Below are positions 18,284 through 26,716 of a stretch of 64,000 bases of DNA, one piece after another (position 1 is the stretch's first letter; each line of letters opens with the position of its first letter). Below the pieces are notes generated by a model. That model saw only the letters and a program-made list of their open reading frames with translations, ran no database searches and had not been told where the DNA came from. Location: contig JAHHHL010000025.1 of assembly GCA_019359375.1 (NCBI GenBank), positions 1-64,000 of the forward strand, in the 5' to 3' direction. The translations under genes were made by a program, and so were the position numbers. This DNA is from Lyngbya sp. HA4199-MV5 (GTDB taxonomy: Bacteria; Cyanobacteriota; Cyanobacteriia; Leptolyngbyales; Leptolyngbyaceae).

Positions 18284-19597
18284 TCAGGTGGGCACAAAGA
18301 GGTTTTTGGGCACCGCGGCGTGACATCCCTGCCGAATATCTACCACCTGAGTCACGCCAAAATCAACGCCGACCGAAATCATGGAGTAGGCTTCATCCGC
18401 ACTCATCTTGCGTTTGGTGGTGAGGAAGTCCAGCATTTGATCAGCGGCTTGACGCATGGCTTTGTTTAAGTCCTGGTTGAAGCCGTGGGTAATCCAGTGC
18501 GAGTCGGTTTCCAGAATGGGATTGGTGATGGGAAAATCTTTCAGCACGAAGATCTGGATGTAGGAATTCATGGAGGCTTCGATCGCCGTTCCTGCTAACT
18601 CCGCATCGCCCTGCGCCATGTGGCTATCACCCACAAAGAAGTTTGCGCCTTTGTTGAAGACGGGATAGTACATCGTCGCGCCTGCCCCAATGCGCCAGTT
18701 GTCGATGTTGCCGCCAAAAGGTCCTGGAGGAATGCTGTTGATGCGCCCGCTTTCCTGCGGTGCTACGCCCATCACGCCAAAGTGGGGACGGAGCGGAATC
18801 GACACCTTCATCTTGATTTTCTCCCGTGAGGCGGGGGCGGGAGCAGTGACAAAGCCCGGTTTATCGTACTTGGGTCGCCCTTTAAAGTCGTAGGCAAAGG
18901 CAGGATAGGCTAAGGCGGCTTCCATATCGATTTTGTAGATGGTGATGCGCTCTTTTTTGAAGGCATCGTAGAGGTAGCCCCAGTGGGCGGCAATGTTGCT
19001 GCCATATTTGAGGCGGGGTTCCGTTTTGAGAATGCGTACCATCAGCGTGTCGCCCGGTTCCGCACCCCGCACGGCGATCGGTCCGGTCATGATATGCACA
19101 CCGGGACCGCGATCGGTCACTTTGTCGTAGACTGCTTTCACCCCAGCATCCATGAGCAAATCGGGGGCATCGCCTGCATGGTGGGTTAGCGCTTCGATGT
19201 AGACAATATCACCCGGATCAACGGTCATCACCGGAGGCTGCGTTTTGTCAAAGTAGCCCCAAAAGCAGGTTTCCGGCGTGGCTTTGAGGACGTGAAGCTT
19301 TTTCGCATCCCGGATCATGTCTGCTGCCATGAGCGTTTCAGACTTCGCCTCGGCTTTGTCACCCCGTAGAAAGCTCACCGCAAAGTTGCTGCCCAGTGCC
19401 GCTGCTGCCCCTGCCGATGCCAGAAATGCCCGTCGAGACTGTTGCGAGAGATAGGTAGGGTGTTTCTTTAAGAACTCGGTTTCGGCAGCTTCGGTGGTTG
19501 AATGCTGACCCTGTTCGGAGCTACACCCGGCATCGTGGGTGTGCTGATGCGCGTCATGCCCCTGCTCGTGAGGCTCGTTATGATTGTGCTGTGCCAT
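18284..19597 (-). CDS. Tat-exported acetamidase/formamidase family protein
   Basis: 437 residues. The N-terminal ~40 residues are very rich in histidine and acidic residues (HNHNEPHEQGHDAHQHTH), resembling a metal-binding region. They are followed by a twin-arginine signal: SRRAFLASAGAAAALG. The mature domain matches the FmdA/AmdA family, with VDPGDIVYIEALTHHAGD, GPIAVRGAEPGDTLMV, HFGVMGVAP, PGPFGGNIDNW and FFVGDSHMAQGDAELAGTAIE. Family members hydrolyse formamide or acetamide to ammonia in the cytoplasm; the export signal points to a periplasmic role. The His-rich stretch ahead of the Tat motif is unusual. The family call is strong, the substrate is unknown. Confidence 0.88.
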   Translation of the reverse strand: MAQHNHNEPHEQGHDAHQHTHDAGCSSEQGQHSTTEAAETEFLKKHPTYLSQQSRRAFLASAGAAAALGSNFAVSFLRGDKAEAKSETLMAADMIRDAKKLHVLKATPETCFWGYFDKTQPPVMTVDPGDIVYIEALTHHAGDAPDLLMDAGVKAVYDKVTDRGPGVHIMTGPIAVRGAEPGDTLMVRILKTEPRLKYGSNIAAHWGYLYDAFKKERITIYKIDMEAALAYPAFAYDFKGRPKYDKPGFVTAPAPASREKIKMKVSIPLRPHFGVMGVAPQESGRINSIPPGPFGGNIDNWRIGAGATMYYPVFNKGANFFVGDSHMAQGDAELAGTAIEASMNSYIQIFVLKDFPITNPILETDSHWITHGFNQDLNKAMRQAADQMLDFLTTKRKMSADEAYSMISVGVDFGVTQVVDIRQGCHAAVPKNLFVPT

Positions 19598-19718
19598 TGC
19601 TTCACTCCCCTATGCCAGTTTGCTGTGACAGGCAAAATCCTAATGATTGCTCAGGGGTTGAATTGTATAGTTCGTCACATCGATACGTTACTTCATCGCG
19701 TGAGACATTCCGTTACCT

Positions 19719-21047
19719 ATGCCCATCAATGCGTCTGAGTTCCTCAAAGCCTGCGATCCGAGTCGGGCACTCTCCATCAGCAACCCGCAAGACCGGGAGT
19801 ATTACATCGATTTTGCGCCTGTGCGGGGCAGCAATATTATTCAGGAGCTAAAGCGGACGATCGCCCTCCTCCCCAACGAAGGCACCTGTCAATTGTTTAC
19901 AGGGCACATCGGCTGCGGCAAATCAACAGAGCTTTTACGCCTCAAAAACGAACTGGAACAGCAGGGGTTCTACGTCGTTTATTTTGTTTCCACTGAAGAT
20001 CTGGATATGTCGGATGTGGATGTCACCGACATTTTGATCGCGATCGCCCATCAAGTCAGCGAGAAATTAGAAGCCGATCAAATTAGATTGAAACCCAAAT
20101 ATTTTGCGAATTTGTTTGCCGAAATTGGCGAGATTTTGCAAACGCCGATTGAAATTTCGCAGGTTGATTTTTCGGTTGGCATTAGCAAAATCACCGCCCG
20201 AACGAAGGACAGTCCCCGCCTGCGAAATCAGTTGCGACAGTACATGGAGCCGCGCACCAACGGCATTTTGCAATCGTTGAATGAGGAACTCTTGGGACAG
20301 GCAAACCTGCAACTTAAGCAACACGGCAAGCAGGGATTGGTCGTCATTATTGATAACCTCGATCGCGTGGATGCCCGCCAGTTACCATCGGGACGAACCC
20401 AGCCCGAATATTTGTTTGTCGATCGGGGCGAACAATTATCCAAGTTGAACTGTCACGTCGTTTATACCATTCCGCTATCGCTCGTCTTTTCCAACGAAGT
20501 CGAGATTTTGAAGCAGTGGTTTGGCGGCGGTGTGTCGCCAAAAATTCTGCCGATGGTGCCCGTAAGACGGCGCGATGGCACTCATGACGAGGCTGGCATT
20601 GCCCTGCTACGACAAATGGTGCTGGCACGAGCCTTTCCCCATCTGAACACCACCCAACGCCTCGAACGACTTCACGAGGTCTGCGATCGTGTCGAAACCC
20701 TCGATCGTCTCTGCCTCGTCAGCGGTGGGCACGTCCGCAATCTCCTTGGTCTGCTGCGTCACTGCGTCCAGCAAGGCGATCCACCCTTCTCGCAAGCAGC
20801 CGTAGAACACGTCATTCGAGGACAGCGCGATGCCCTGGTACGCACGATCGACGACACCGAATGGACGCTTATCTTCCAGGTCGTTGAGCAACAAAGCGCA
20901 CGCGGCGAAGTCGAATATCAAACCCTTCTCCGCAGCATGTTCATGTTTGAGTATCAAGACCAACAGGGCGGCTGGTTTGGCATCAACCCGATGTTGGCAG
21001 AGACGAAGCGGTATCAGGCGTGGGTGGAGAGGGGGAGTGGGGAGTAG
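19719..21047 (+). CDS. P-loop ATPase, first gene of a STAND-type module
   Basis: 442 residues. An N-terminal segment (~1-55) leads to Walker A GHIGCGKST (62-70) and a Walker B-like GLVVIIDNLDRVD (~206-218). A C-terminal helical region ends in a conserved-looking GGWFGINPMLAETKRYQAW. The fold looks AAA/STAND-like. I recall similar proteins annotated only as 'ATP-binding protein' in filamentous cyanobacteria, next to a large STAND gene, as here. The last five codons (GSGE region) come from a heptamer tract that starts inside the gene end. It probably works with the 1148-residue protein 190 bp downstream. A biochemical role is not known. Confidence 0.8.
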   Translation: MPINASEFLKACDPSRALSISNPQDREYYIDFAPVRGSNIIQELKRTIALLPNEGTCQLFTGHIGCGKSTELLRLKNELEQQGFYVVYFVSTEDLDMSDVDVTDILIAIAHQVSEKLEADQIRLKPKYFANLFAEIGEILQTPIEISQVDFSVGISKITARTKDSPRLRNQLRQYMEPRTNGILQSLNEELLGQANLQLKQHGKQGLVVIIDNLDRVDARQLPSGRTQPEYLFVDRGEQLSKLNCHVVYTIPLSLVFSNEVEILKQWFGGGVSPKILPMVPVRRRDGTHDEAGIALLRQMVLARAFPHLNTTQRLERLHEVCDRVETLDRLCLVSGGHVRNLLGLLRHCVQQGDPPFSQAAVEHVIRGQRDALVRTIDDTEWTLIFQVVEQQSARGEVEYQTLLRSMFMFEYQDQQGGWFGINPMLAETKRYQAWVERGSGE

Positions 21048-21192
21048 GGAGTGGGGAGTAGGGAGTGGGGAGTAGGGAGTGGGGAGTAGGGAGTGGGGAG
21101 TAGGGAGTTTTGAGTTCAGGAGTCAGCTTTTTATCCTTCATCCCTCATCCCTCACCCCTTCTGCCCTCTGCCTCCTGCCTTCTGCCTTCTGA
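21024..21192. repeat. Heptamer tract (GGGGAGT/AGGGAGT) between the two NTPase genes
   Basis: At least six alternating GGGGAGT-AGGGAGT units, then CATCCCT and TGCCTTC/TGCCTCC units. It begins inside the coding end of the upstream ATPase gene and fills most of the gap to the next gene. Confidence 0.9.
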
Positions 21193-21237
21193 CCGTGTAA
21201 CGTAGAAGATAGAGGGCATACAAATGCTGTACCACTG

Positions 21238-24200
21238 ATGAGTACGACTGACCATTCCCGACAAGATGTGGAGGCTGAAAATGAGCGATCGCTGGATACG
21301 CTCCTTCGCGCGATTACGCTCTCGCAGCGACAGTTTGCGCTGATTTTGGTGCGCTGTAACTATACTCGGTTGCGCGATCGTATGGCACAGCAGCTTAAGG
21401 AACGTTGCCCGTTTCCCCTGCACGAATACACGCTGCCTGAAACGGCGAAGACGCTCTACACCAAGATTCGGACGGAGATTGAGGAGGAGGAAGAGGAAGG
21501 GGACAGGGGACAGGGGACAGGGGACAGGGGACAGGGGGCAGGGGACAGGGGGCAGGGGGCAGAAGGCAGAAGGCAGGAAGATCTACTACTAACAACTAAC
21601 AACCAGCAACTAACAACTTCTCCCACTCCCCACTCCCCACTCCCCACTCCCCATTCTCCCCCCTGCTGCCTGCCTCCCAATGCGCTGATGATTTACGGGT
21701 TGGAGTCGGTGATGGCGATCGATCAGGTGTTGGTTGCCACGAATCTTGTACGGGAAGAGCTTAGCAAAACGTTTCCGTTTCCGCTGGTGCTGTGGATGAA
21801 CGATCGGGTGCTGGCAAAGCTCGATCGACTGGCACCCGATTTGAAAAGTTGGGCGGGGAATACGGTCATTTCGTTTGAGGTCGCAGCCGAGGCGGTGGTG
21901 GAGGGGTTGCGGCAGCACACCGATCGACTGTTCGCGTCAATTTTGGATGCAGGCGATGAACAATTTTTGCCAAATTGGGCACTGCTCCAACAGAACCAGT
22001 TTCAGACCTGGGGCAACAATGCGCTCCGGCGCACGGAATTGGAGTTTGCTCTCGATCGCGTGCTGACCAGTGGTCAAGCCATTGATCCCGCACTTCAGGC
22101 AAGCCTCGATTTTTTGCTGGGGCAAGAGGCACACGCGCAGGGAGAATGGGAAACTGCCCGCACCTGTTACGAGCATAGTCTGGCGTTTTGGCAAGAAGAA
22201 AGCGACCGACAACGATCGCAAAAGCTGTCGGAATCCTTTGTCTTGTTGCCGTCTGCCAGTGAACGGGCAGCGTGCGTGTTGATCTACCTGGGGCTGTGGT
22301 GGCGATCGCAGGCGATGCAGCAGCGTGCCCTCTACACCAATGCCTGTCAGCAAGCAGGCACTTACTTTAAGCGTGGGCTGGCGGTCTTTGAGCAAACCAA
22401 TCGGCAAGATCTGGTGGCTCGGTTTATGATTCCGCAGGCGGAGGTGCTGCAAAAGCTACAGCAGTGGGATGAGTTGGAAACCCTGGCAAAACGGGCACTG
22501 GTGTTGCACAAGCTCTATGCCGATCCGGTACGACAGGCGCGGGATCACGGCTTTCTGGCAGAAGTGGCACTATCGCGCGGTGCCTGGACGGAGGCAAAAC
22601 AACAGGTGGAAACGGCTCTGGACATGTTGACCGCTACGGCAGAAGCGATCGACCATCAGGCACCCAATCACCATCTGGAATACAGCCTGGAAGTGGCGCA
22701 CCGCTATCATCAGGGGTGGTATTTGCTGCTGCTTGCCAGAGCCGAGGCAAAACTGGGACAGGTGGAGGTGGCGATCGCCCACCTGGAAACCGCTCAGCAT
22801 CAAACCTATCCACCGGATGATCCACAGCTTTACATCGTCATTCTGCGCCATCTGCGCGATCTCTACTTTCAGCAGGGGCGCTACCTCGAAGCCTTTCACA
22901 CCAAACAAACCCGACGATCGCTGGAGCATCAATATGGCTTCCGCGCTTTCATTGGGGCACTCCGCCTAGAGCCTCAGCAATCGTTGTTCAGCCAGATGCC
23001 AGGTCAACTAACGCCAGAAGCTCCTCTCGCGCAAGAGATTCGAGCCTCTGGTCGCCAGCAGGATGTGAACCGTCTGGTGGCACGCATGGGGCGGAATGAC
23101 ATCAAGCTCACCGTCATTCATGGGTATTCGGGAGTGGGCAAAAGCTCGATCGTAAACGCAGGTCTGGTGCCTGCCCTGAACGATCGAATTATCGGCGATC
23201 GCATTGCCCTCCCCATTTTGATTGACTTCTACACCGATTGGCAAACGGCACTGGAAGCGAAACTGGTGCTGGCATTGGGAGGACGGGGGGTAGAAGAAGG
23301 GGAGTGGGGAGTCGGGAGTGGGGAGTCGGGAGTGGGGAGTCGGGAGGCAGAAGGCAGAGGGCAGGAGGCAGAAGGCAGAGGGCAGGAGGCAGAGGGCAGA
23401 GGGCAGGAGGCAGAGGGCAGAGGGCAGAGGGCAGAAGGCAGGAGGCAGGAGGCAGTGAGTAGCGATCGACAGAACGGAGAATTCAACGCTCCCTCCGCTT
23501 CTCCTGCATCCGCTTCTCCTTCCGCTCACCCCTCACCCCTCACCCCTCACCCCTTACTTCTGTCCCTCCTCCGCCAAGCCACCAGCCTCAACTTCATCCC
23601 AGTGCTGATTTTTGACCAGTTTGAGGAGTTCTTCTTTGTCCACGAAACGCTGCAACAGCGTCGTCTGTTTTACGAGTTTCTGCGCGATTGCCTTAATCTG
23701 GATTTTGTTAAAGTCGTGCTGACGTTGCGGCAAGATTATCTTCACCATCTACTGGAATTTCAGCGCTTTGCCAGGGGTGACAGCGTGAACCTGGACAGCA
23801 TCAACGACATTCTTGGCAAGGATGTGCGCTATCCGCTGGGCGATTTTTCACCTGCCGATGCCCGATCGATCATCAAAAGCCTGACCGATCGCGCTCAGTT
23901 TTATCTGGATAACGATCTGGTGGAGGCGTTAGTTACCGATCTGGCGCGTGATACAGGCGAAGTGCGGGCGATCGAACTACAGGCAGTGGGGGCAGAGCTT
24001 CAGGCAGAAGGTATCACGACGCTGGAAGAGTATCGCCAGAAGGGACCTAAAGAGAAACTGGTGGCGCGATCGCTCGAAGACATCGTTGAAGATTGCGGAC
24101 CTGAAAATGAAGATGCCGCGTGGAATGTGCTGTTTCTGCTGACCAACGAAAATGGGACACGTCCGCTCAAAAGCCGCGAAGATCTGGAGACCGATCTGGT

Positions 24201-24684
24201 TGATTTGGGCTTGACGGCAGAAATTAATAAGCTCGATCTGGTGCTGGAAGTACTGGTTGGCTCTGGGTTGCTCTTTCTCGTGCCCGAAAATCCTGCCGAT
24301 CGCTACCAATTGGTGCATGACTATCTGGTGAGTTTCATTCGCCAGCAGCAGGAAGAAGGGATCGCGGAGGTAGACGGGTACGATCGCCACCCATCCGAGG
24401 AGTCTCAGCCGGAACCCGTGGTGAAACGGCTCATCAGCCTGCGCCGACAAAATGCGTTCCTCAAGTCCAGGCTTAAGCACCTGCGATCGGCTGAAATACT
24501 GCCCTCTCTGCTGCTGCTGTTCTCCCTCGTGCTCTTAATCGCGACGTTGGCTGTGAGCTTTAAACCCACATCTGACACCCCCAAACAGAAACGTGTGGAG
24601 GCAGGGCTAGGATGGCACGTTCTGTTGCCTCAGTTGTCACCCTCTGTGCCCAACGCTGTACCGAAAGAGAGCCAGTTGCGGTAG
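21238..24684 (+). CDS. Large TPR-STAND NTPase with C-terminal membrane helix
   Basis: 1148 residues. The N-terminal ~280 residues contain [17 protein letters not shown] and [26 protein letters not shown], a pattern I recall ahead of TPR/STAND proteins in cyanobacteria. Residues ~285-600 are TPR-like helices ([48 protein letters not shown]). The NTPase follows with Walker [10 protein letters not shown] (629-637) and Walker [13 protein letters not shown] (789-800), then a winged-helix-like region. A single membrane helix (~1087-1108) precedes a short tail. Two in-frame heptamer-derived low-complexity inserts lie at residues ~85-142 and ~682-772, the second between Walker A and B. It probably acts as a membrane-anchored sensor/scaffold with the upstream ATPase. 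Confidence 0.85.
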   Translation: MSTTDHSRQDVEAENERSLDTLLRAITLSQRQFALILVRCNYTRLRDRMAQQLKERCPFPLHEYTLPETAKTLYTKIRTEIEEEEEEGDRGQGTGDRGQGAGDRGQGAEGRRQEDLLLTTNNQQLTTSPTPHSPLPTPHSPPCCLPPNALMIYGLESVMAIDQVLVATNLVREELSKTFPFPLVLWMNDRVLAKLDRLAPDLKSWAGNTVISFEVAAEAVVEGLRQHTDRLFASILDAGDEQFLPNWALLQQNQFQTWGNNALRRTELEFALDRVLTSGQAIDPALQASLDFLLGQEAHAQGEWETARTCYEHSLAFWQEESDRQRSQKLSESFVLLPSASERAACVLIYLGLWWRSQAMQQRALYTNACQQAGTYFKRGLAVFEQTNRQDLVARFMIPQAEVLQKLQQWDELETLAKRALVLHKLYADPVRQARDHGFLAEVALSRGAWTEAKQQVETALDMLTATAEAIDHQAPNHHLEYSLEVAHRYHQGWYLLLLARAEAKLGQVEVAIAHLETAQHQTYPPDDPQLYIVILRHLRDLYFQQGRYLEAFHTKQTRRSLEHQYGFRAFIGALRLEPQQSLFSQMPGQLTPEAPLAQEIRASGRQQDVNRLVARMGRNDIKLTVIHGYSGVGKSSIVNAGLVPALNDRIIGDRIALPILIDFYTDWQTALEAKLVLALGGRGVEEGEWGVGSGESGVGSREAEGRGQEAEGRGQEAEGRGQEAEGRGQRAEGRRQEAVSSDRQNGEFNAPSASPASASPSAHPSPLTPHPLLLSLLRQATSLNFIPVLIFDQFEEFFFVHETLQQRRLFYEFLRDCLNLDFVKVVLTLRQDYLHHLLEFQRFARGDSVNLDSINDILGKDVRYPLGDFSPADARSIIKSLTDRAQFYLDNDLVEALVTDLARDTGEVRAIELQAVGAELQAEGITTLEEYRQKGPKEKLVARSLEDIVEDCGPENEDAAWNVLFLLTNENGTRPLKSREDLETDLVDLGLTAEINKLDLVLEVLVGSGLLFLVPENPADRYQLVHDYLVSFIRQQQEEGIAEVDGYDRHPSEESQPEPVVKRLISLRRQNAFLKSRLKHLRSAEILPSLLLLFSLVLLIATLAVSFKPTSDTPKQKRVEAGLGWHVLLPQLSPSVPNAVPKESQLR
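21490..21665. repeat. In-frame heptamer repeats inside the STAND gene, first insert
   Basis: GGGGACA units, then GGCAGAA, ACTAACA and CTCCCCA units. They read as an acidic/Gly-Gln-Arg stretch followed by Asn/Thr/Pro-rich sequence, with no stop in the used frame. Confidence 0.9.
23281..23555. repeat. In-frame heptamer repeats inside the STAND gene, second insert
   Basis: GGGGAGT/CGGGAGT units, then a long GGCAGAA/GGCAGAG/GGCAGGA run (about 15 units), a short unique spacer and CACCCCT units. It encodes a charged Glu-Gly-Arg-Gln repeat and a Ser/Pro-rich tail between the two nucleotide-binding motifs. Confidence 0.9.
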
Positions 24685-24716
24685 GGTAAAGGCGATGTTG
24701 TTGAACGTCAGTCGTT

Positions 24717-25520
24717 ATGTCTGTCCATGCCCCAACCGTGCTTGCCCTCGACTTTGATGGTGTCCTCTGCAACGGCATGAAGGAATACTTTCAAACGTCC
24801 TGGCGTGCTTACTGCAACCTCTGGCAACCGGAAGATACTACGCCTCCAGAGGGTTTGGCTGAATGCTTTTACCGCACTCGCCCCGTGATTGAAACCGGGT
24901 GGGAAATGCCGCTACTGGTACGATCGCTCCTGCTGGGCACACCCGAAGCCGAAATTCTAGAGCATTGGAGCACGATCGCTAAACAGCAAACCGCCGCCGA
25001 TGGGGTAGAAGCCGCTCAACTTGGGGCTGAAGTCGATGGCATCCGCGATCGCTGGATTCAACGCGATGTGGAAAGTTGGTTAGCAGAGCATGAATTCTAC
25101 CCTGGCATCATCCCGCAGCTCAAGATATGGCTCACTAGCCCCACAGAGGTCGTTATCATCAGCACCAAAGAAGGACGGTTCATTCAACAACTCTTGCAGC
25201 AGCAAAACGTGGATTTCACGAAGCTAAAAATTCTGGGTAAAGAGGTTAAACGACCCAAGCCCGAAACGCTGCGATCGCTGCTCACCAACCATCCCCCTAC
25301 AGCCACCGTCTGGTTTGTGGAAGATCGCCTGCAAACGCTACAAGCCGTTCAGCAGCAAGCCGATCTTGCCGATGTGCAACTGTTTCTTGCAGACTGGGGC
25401 TACAACACGCAGATAGAAAGAGATCTAGCTGCTCACGATCCACGCATTCAGTTACTATCTCTGCAACACTTCAGCCAACCGCTGGAAACCTGGATAACAG
25501 AAACCAGTTCACCTTATTAG
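24717..25520 (+). CDS. HAD-like family hydrolase
   Basis: 267 residues with all four HAD phosphatase motifs: DFDGVLCNG (nucleophile and acid/base aspartates), VVIISTKEG (motif II Ser/Thr), the lysine in EVKRPKPETL, and FVEDRLQTL (metal-binding acids). A helical cap lies between motifs I and II (~35-130). It is probably a small-molecule phosphatase; the substrate is not apparent. It begins 32 bp after the STAND gene, so read-through from that operon is possible, but a functional tie is not shown. A strong hairpin begins at its stop codon. Confidence 0.88.
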   Translation: MSVHAPTVLALDFDGVLCNGMKEYFQTSWRAYCNLWQPEDTTPPEGLAECFYRTRPVIETGWEMPLLVRSLLLGTPEAEILEHWSTIAKQQTAADGVEAAQLGAEVDGIRDRWIQRDVESWLAEHEFYPGIIPQLKIWLTSPTEVVIISTKEGRFIQQLLQQQNVDFTKLKILGKEVKRPKPETLRSLLTNHPPTATVWFVEDRLQTLQAVQQQADLADVQLFLADWGYNTQIERDLAAHDPRIQLLSLQHFSQPLETWITETSSPY

Positions 25521-25550
25521 ACCTCGGAGGTTTTGGAAACCTCCGAGGTC
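25520..25550. terminator. Hairpin at the end of the HAD gene
   Basis: Perfect 14-bp arms GACCTCGGAGGTTT and AAACCTCCGAGGTC around a TGG loop, starting at the last base of the stop codon. A related ACCTCCGAGGT core occurs at about 330. There is no T run, so it is either a terminator or a dispersed palindromic repeat. Confidence 0.65.
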
Positions 25551-25572
25551 TGGAACCCAATGCATCACTGCT

Positions 25573-25830
25573 ATGAAACACGCAGACGATCGCGCCCTCG
25601 ATCTACTCACCGGTCTACTCACCACCCTTCGCACCATTGACGGATTGAAGGAAAAGAAACGCGGCATTTTTTACCGCAAAGGACAGGCGTTTCTGCACTT
25701 TCACGAAGACCCAGGCGGACTTTTTGCCGACTTGAGACAAGCATCCAACTGGGAGCGCTTTCCGGTCAACACATCTGAAGAGCAGGCACAATTGGTCGAT
25801 CGAGCCAGAGCCAAAACCTCAGAGATCTGA
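25573..25830 (+). CDS. Conserved-looking small hypothetical protein
   Basis: 85 residues, soluble and mixed charge, with a recognisable compact core: GIFYRKGQAFLHFHEDPGGLFADLR. The composition and codon use fit a real gene. The start ATG is 22 bp after the hairpin that closes the HAD gene. It converges on the DUF305 gene with 17 bp between stops. I recall similar short proteins in bacteria with a YRKxxxFLHFH motif but cannot name a function. Confidence 0.7.
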   Translation: MKHADDRALDLLTGLLTTLRTIDGLKEKKRGIFYRKGQAFLHFHEDPGGLFADLRQASNWERFPVNTSEEQAQLVDRARAKTSEI

Positions 25831-25847
25831 TTATCCTCATTCAACGC

Positions 25848-26570
25848 CTATTGCTTGTACCAGGCTTGCTTCCATTGCTTCATTTGAGCGATTTCGACCT
25901 GTTGCGATGTGATGATGGCTTGAGCGAGTTGCTTTACTTCCGGGCGTTTGGACTTACTCAAAACATCCTTCGCCATCACGATCGCGCCCTCGTGGTGTGG
26001 AATCATCGCATTCAGAAAGCGCAAATCAAACTGGCTGTCTGCTGCGCCCAAATCCATGCTCATCATCATGCTTTTCGTCTGGTCAGGTGACATCGCCATC
26101 ATGTGACCCATTTCAGAATGCCAAGCCATCGGAGTAGCAGGAGCCTTGGGATACCAGGCTTGCCGCCACTGCTTCATTGCAGCTATTTCTTTCGCCTGGG
26201 CTTTGATGATGTCAGCCGCCAACGTTTGGATTTCGGGACGCTTGGATTTCTGCTGCGCGTCCTTTGCCATCACAACGGCTCCCTGGTGGTGCGGAGTCAT
26301 CGCATCAAGGAACCGCAGATCAAAATCAGCATCGGCAGGACCGAGATCCATCCCCATACTGTGATTCACCATGCCGTTAGATGGAGTCATGCTGCCGTGA
26401 TCCATTAGCATGGAGCCAGCGTTGGTCGCCGCCGGACTGGACGTTTGTGTGTGCTTTTCGGCAGTGGCAGCGCAGGCATTGATCAGGCTGGCTATGGCGA
26501 TCGCTCCTAATAGCAACGCTAGTGAGCCTGGTTGAGCGAGCCGTTTGCGTTTCAAAAAGTAGTGCCGCAT
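25848..26570 (-). CDS. DUF305 lipoprotein with duplicated domain
   Basis: 240 residues from the ATG at 26570. The N-terminus is a lipoprotein-type signal (LALLLGAIAIASLINAC). Two DUF305 (ferritin-like four-helix) units follow, each with DLRFLxAMxPHHxGAxVMAKD and a closing MKQWxxAWY. The interdomain segment and N-terminus are Met/His-rich (MGHMMAMS, SMLMDHGSM), suggesting metal, possibly copper, binding outside the cytoplasm. The frame is open to 26660, but the earlier start would bury the signal peptide. The two domains are clearly a tandem duplication. Confidence 0.88.
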   Translation of the reverse strand: MRHYFLKRKRLAQPGSLALLLGAIAIASLINACAATAEKHTQTSSPAATNAGSMLMDHGSMTPSNGMVNHSMGMDLGPADADFDLRFLDAMTPHHQGAVVMAKDAQQKSKRPEIQTLAADIIKAQAKEIAAMKQWRQAWYPKAPATPMAWHSEMGHMMAMSPDQTKSMMMSMDLGAADSQFDLRFLNAMIPHHEGAIVMAKDVLSKSKRPEVKQLAQAIITSQQVEIAQMKQWKQAWYKQ

Positions 26571-26716
26571 ACGTTTGATGACAAGAAGAATTGAAAGTAA
26601 TCGATTAGGTTGAGATCCGAAACCCAACCTTTCTGGAGCGTTGGGTCTCGCAAGGCTCAACTCGACCGACGGTTCTATCCAATTTCAAATGGAATTGGGA
26701 TCACTGTCAACCGCGC

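Noticed and set aside
17929..18423. Overlapping 164-codon frame in another phase near 18 kb
   Set aside because: It overlaps both the chosen hypothetical gene and the end of the acetamidase-like gene, is Arg/Ser-rich and lacks β/α pattern; the 17885-18256 frame has better codon use.
21048..21237. Regular repeats considered as a CRISPR array
   Set aside because: Units are 7-14 bp and contiguous, with no unique spacers and no cas genes nearby.
21456..21680. Minus-strand frames of Pro/Ser/Cys-rich sequence within heptamer tracts (also 23229-23486)
   Set aside because: They are the complement of simple repeats inside the STAND gene; composition is purely repeat-driven.
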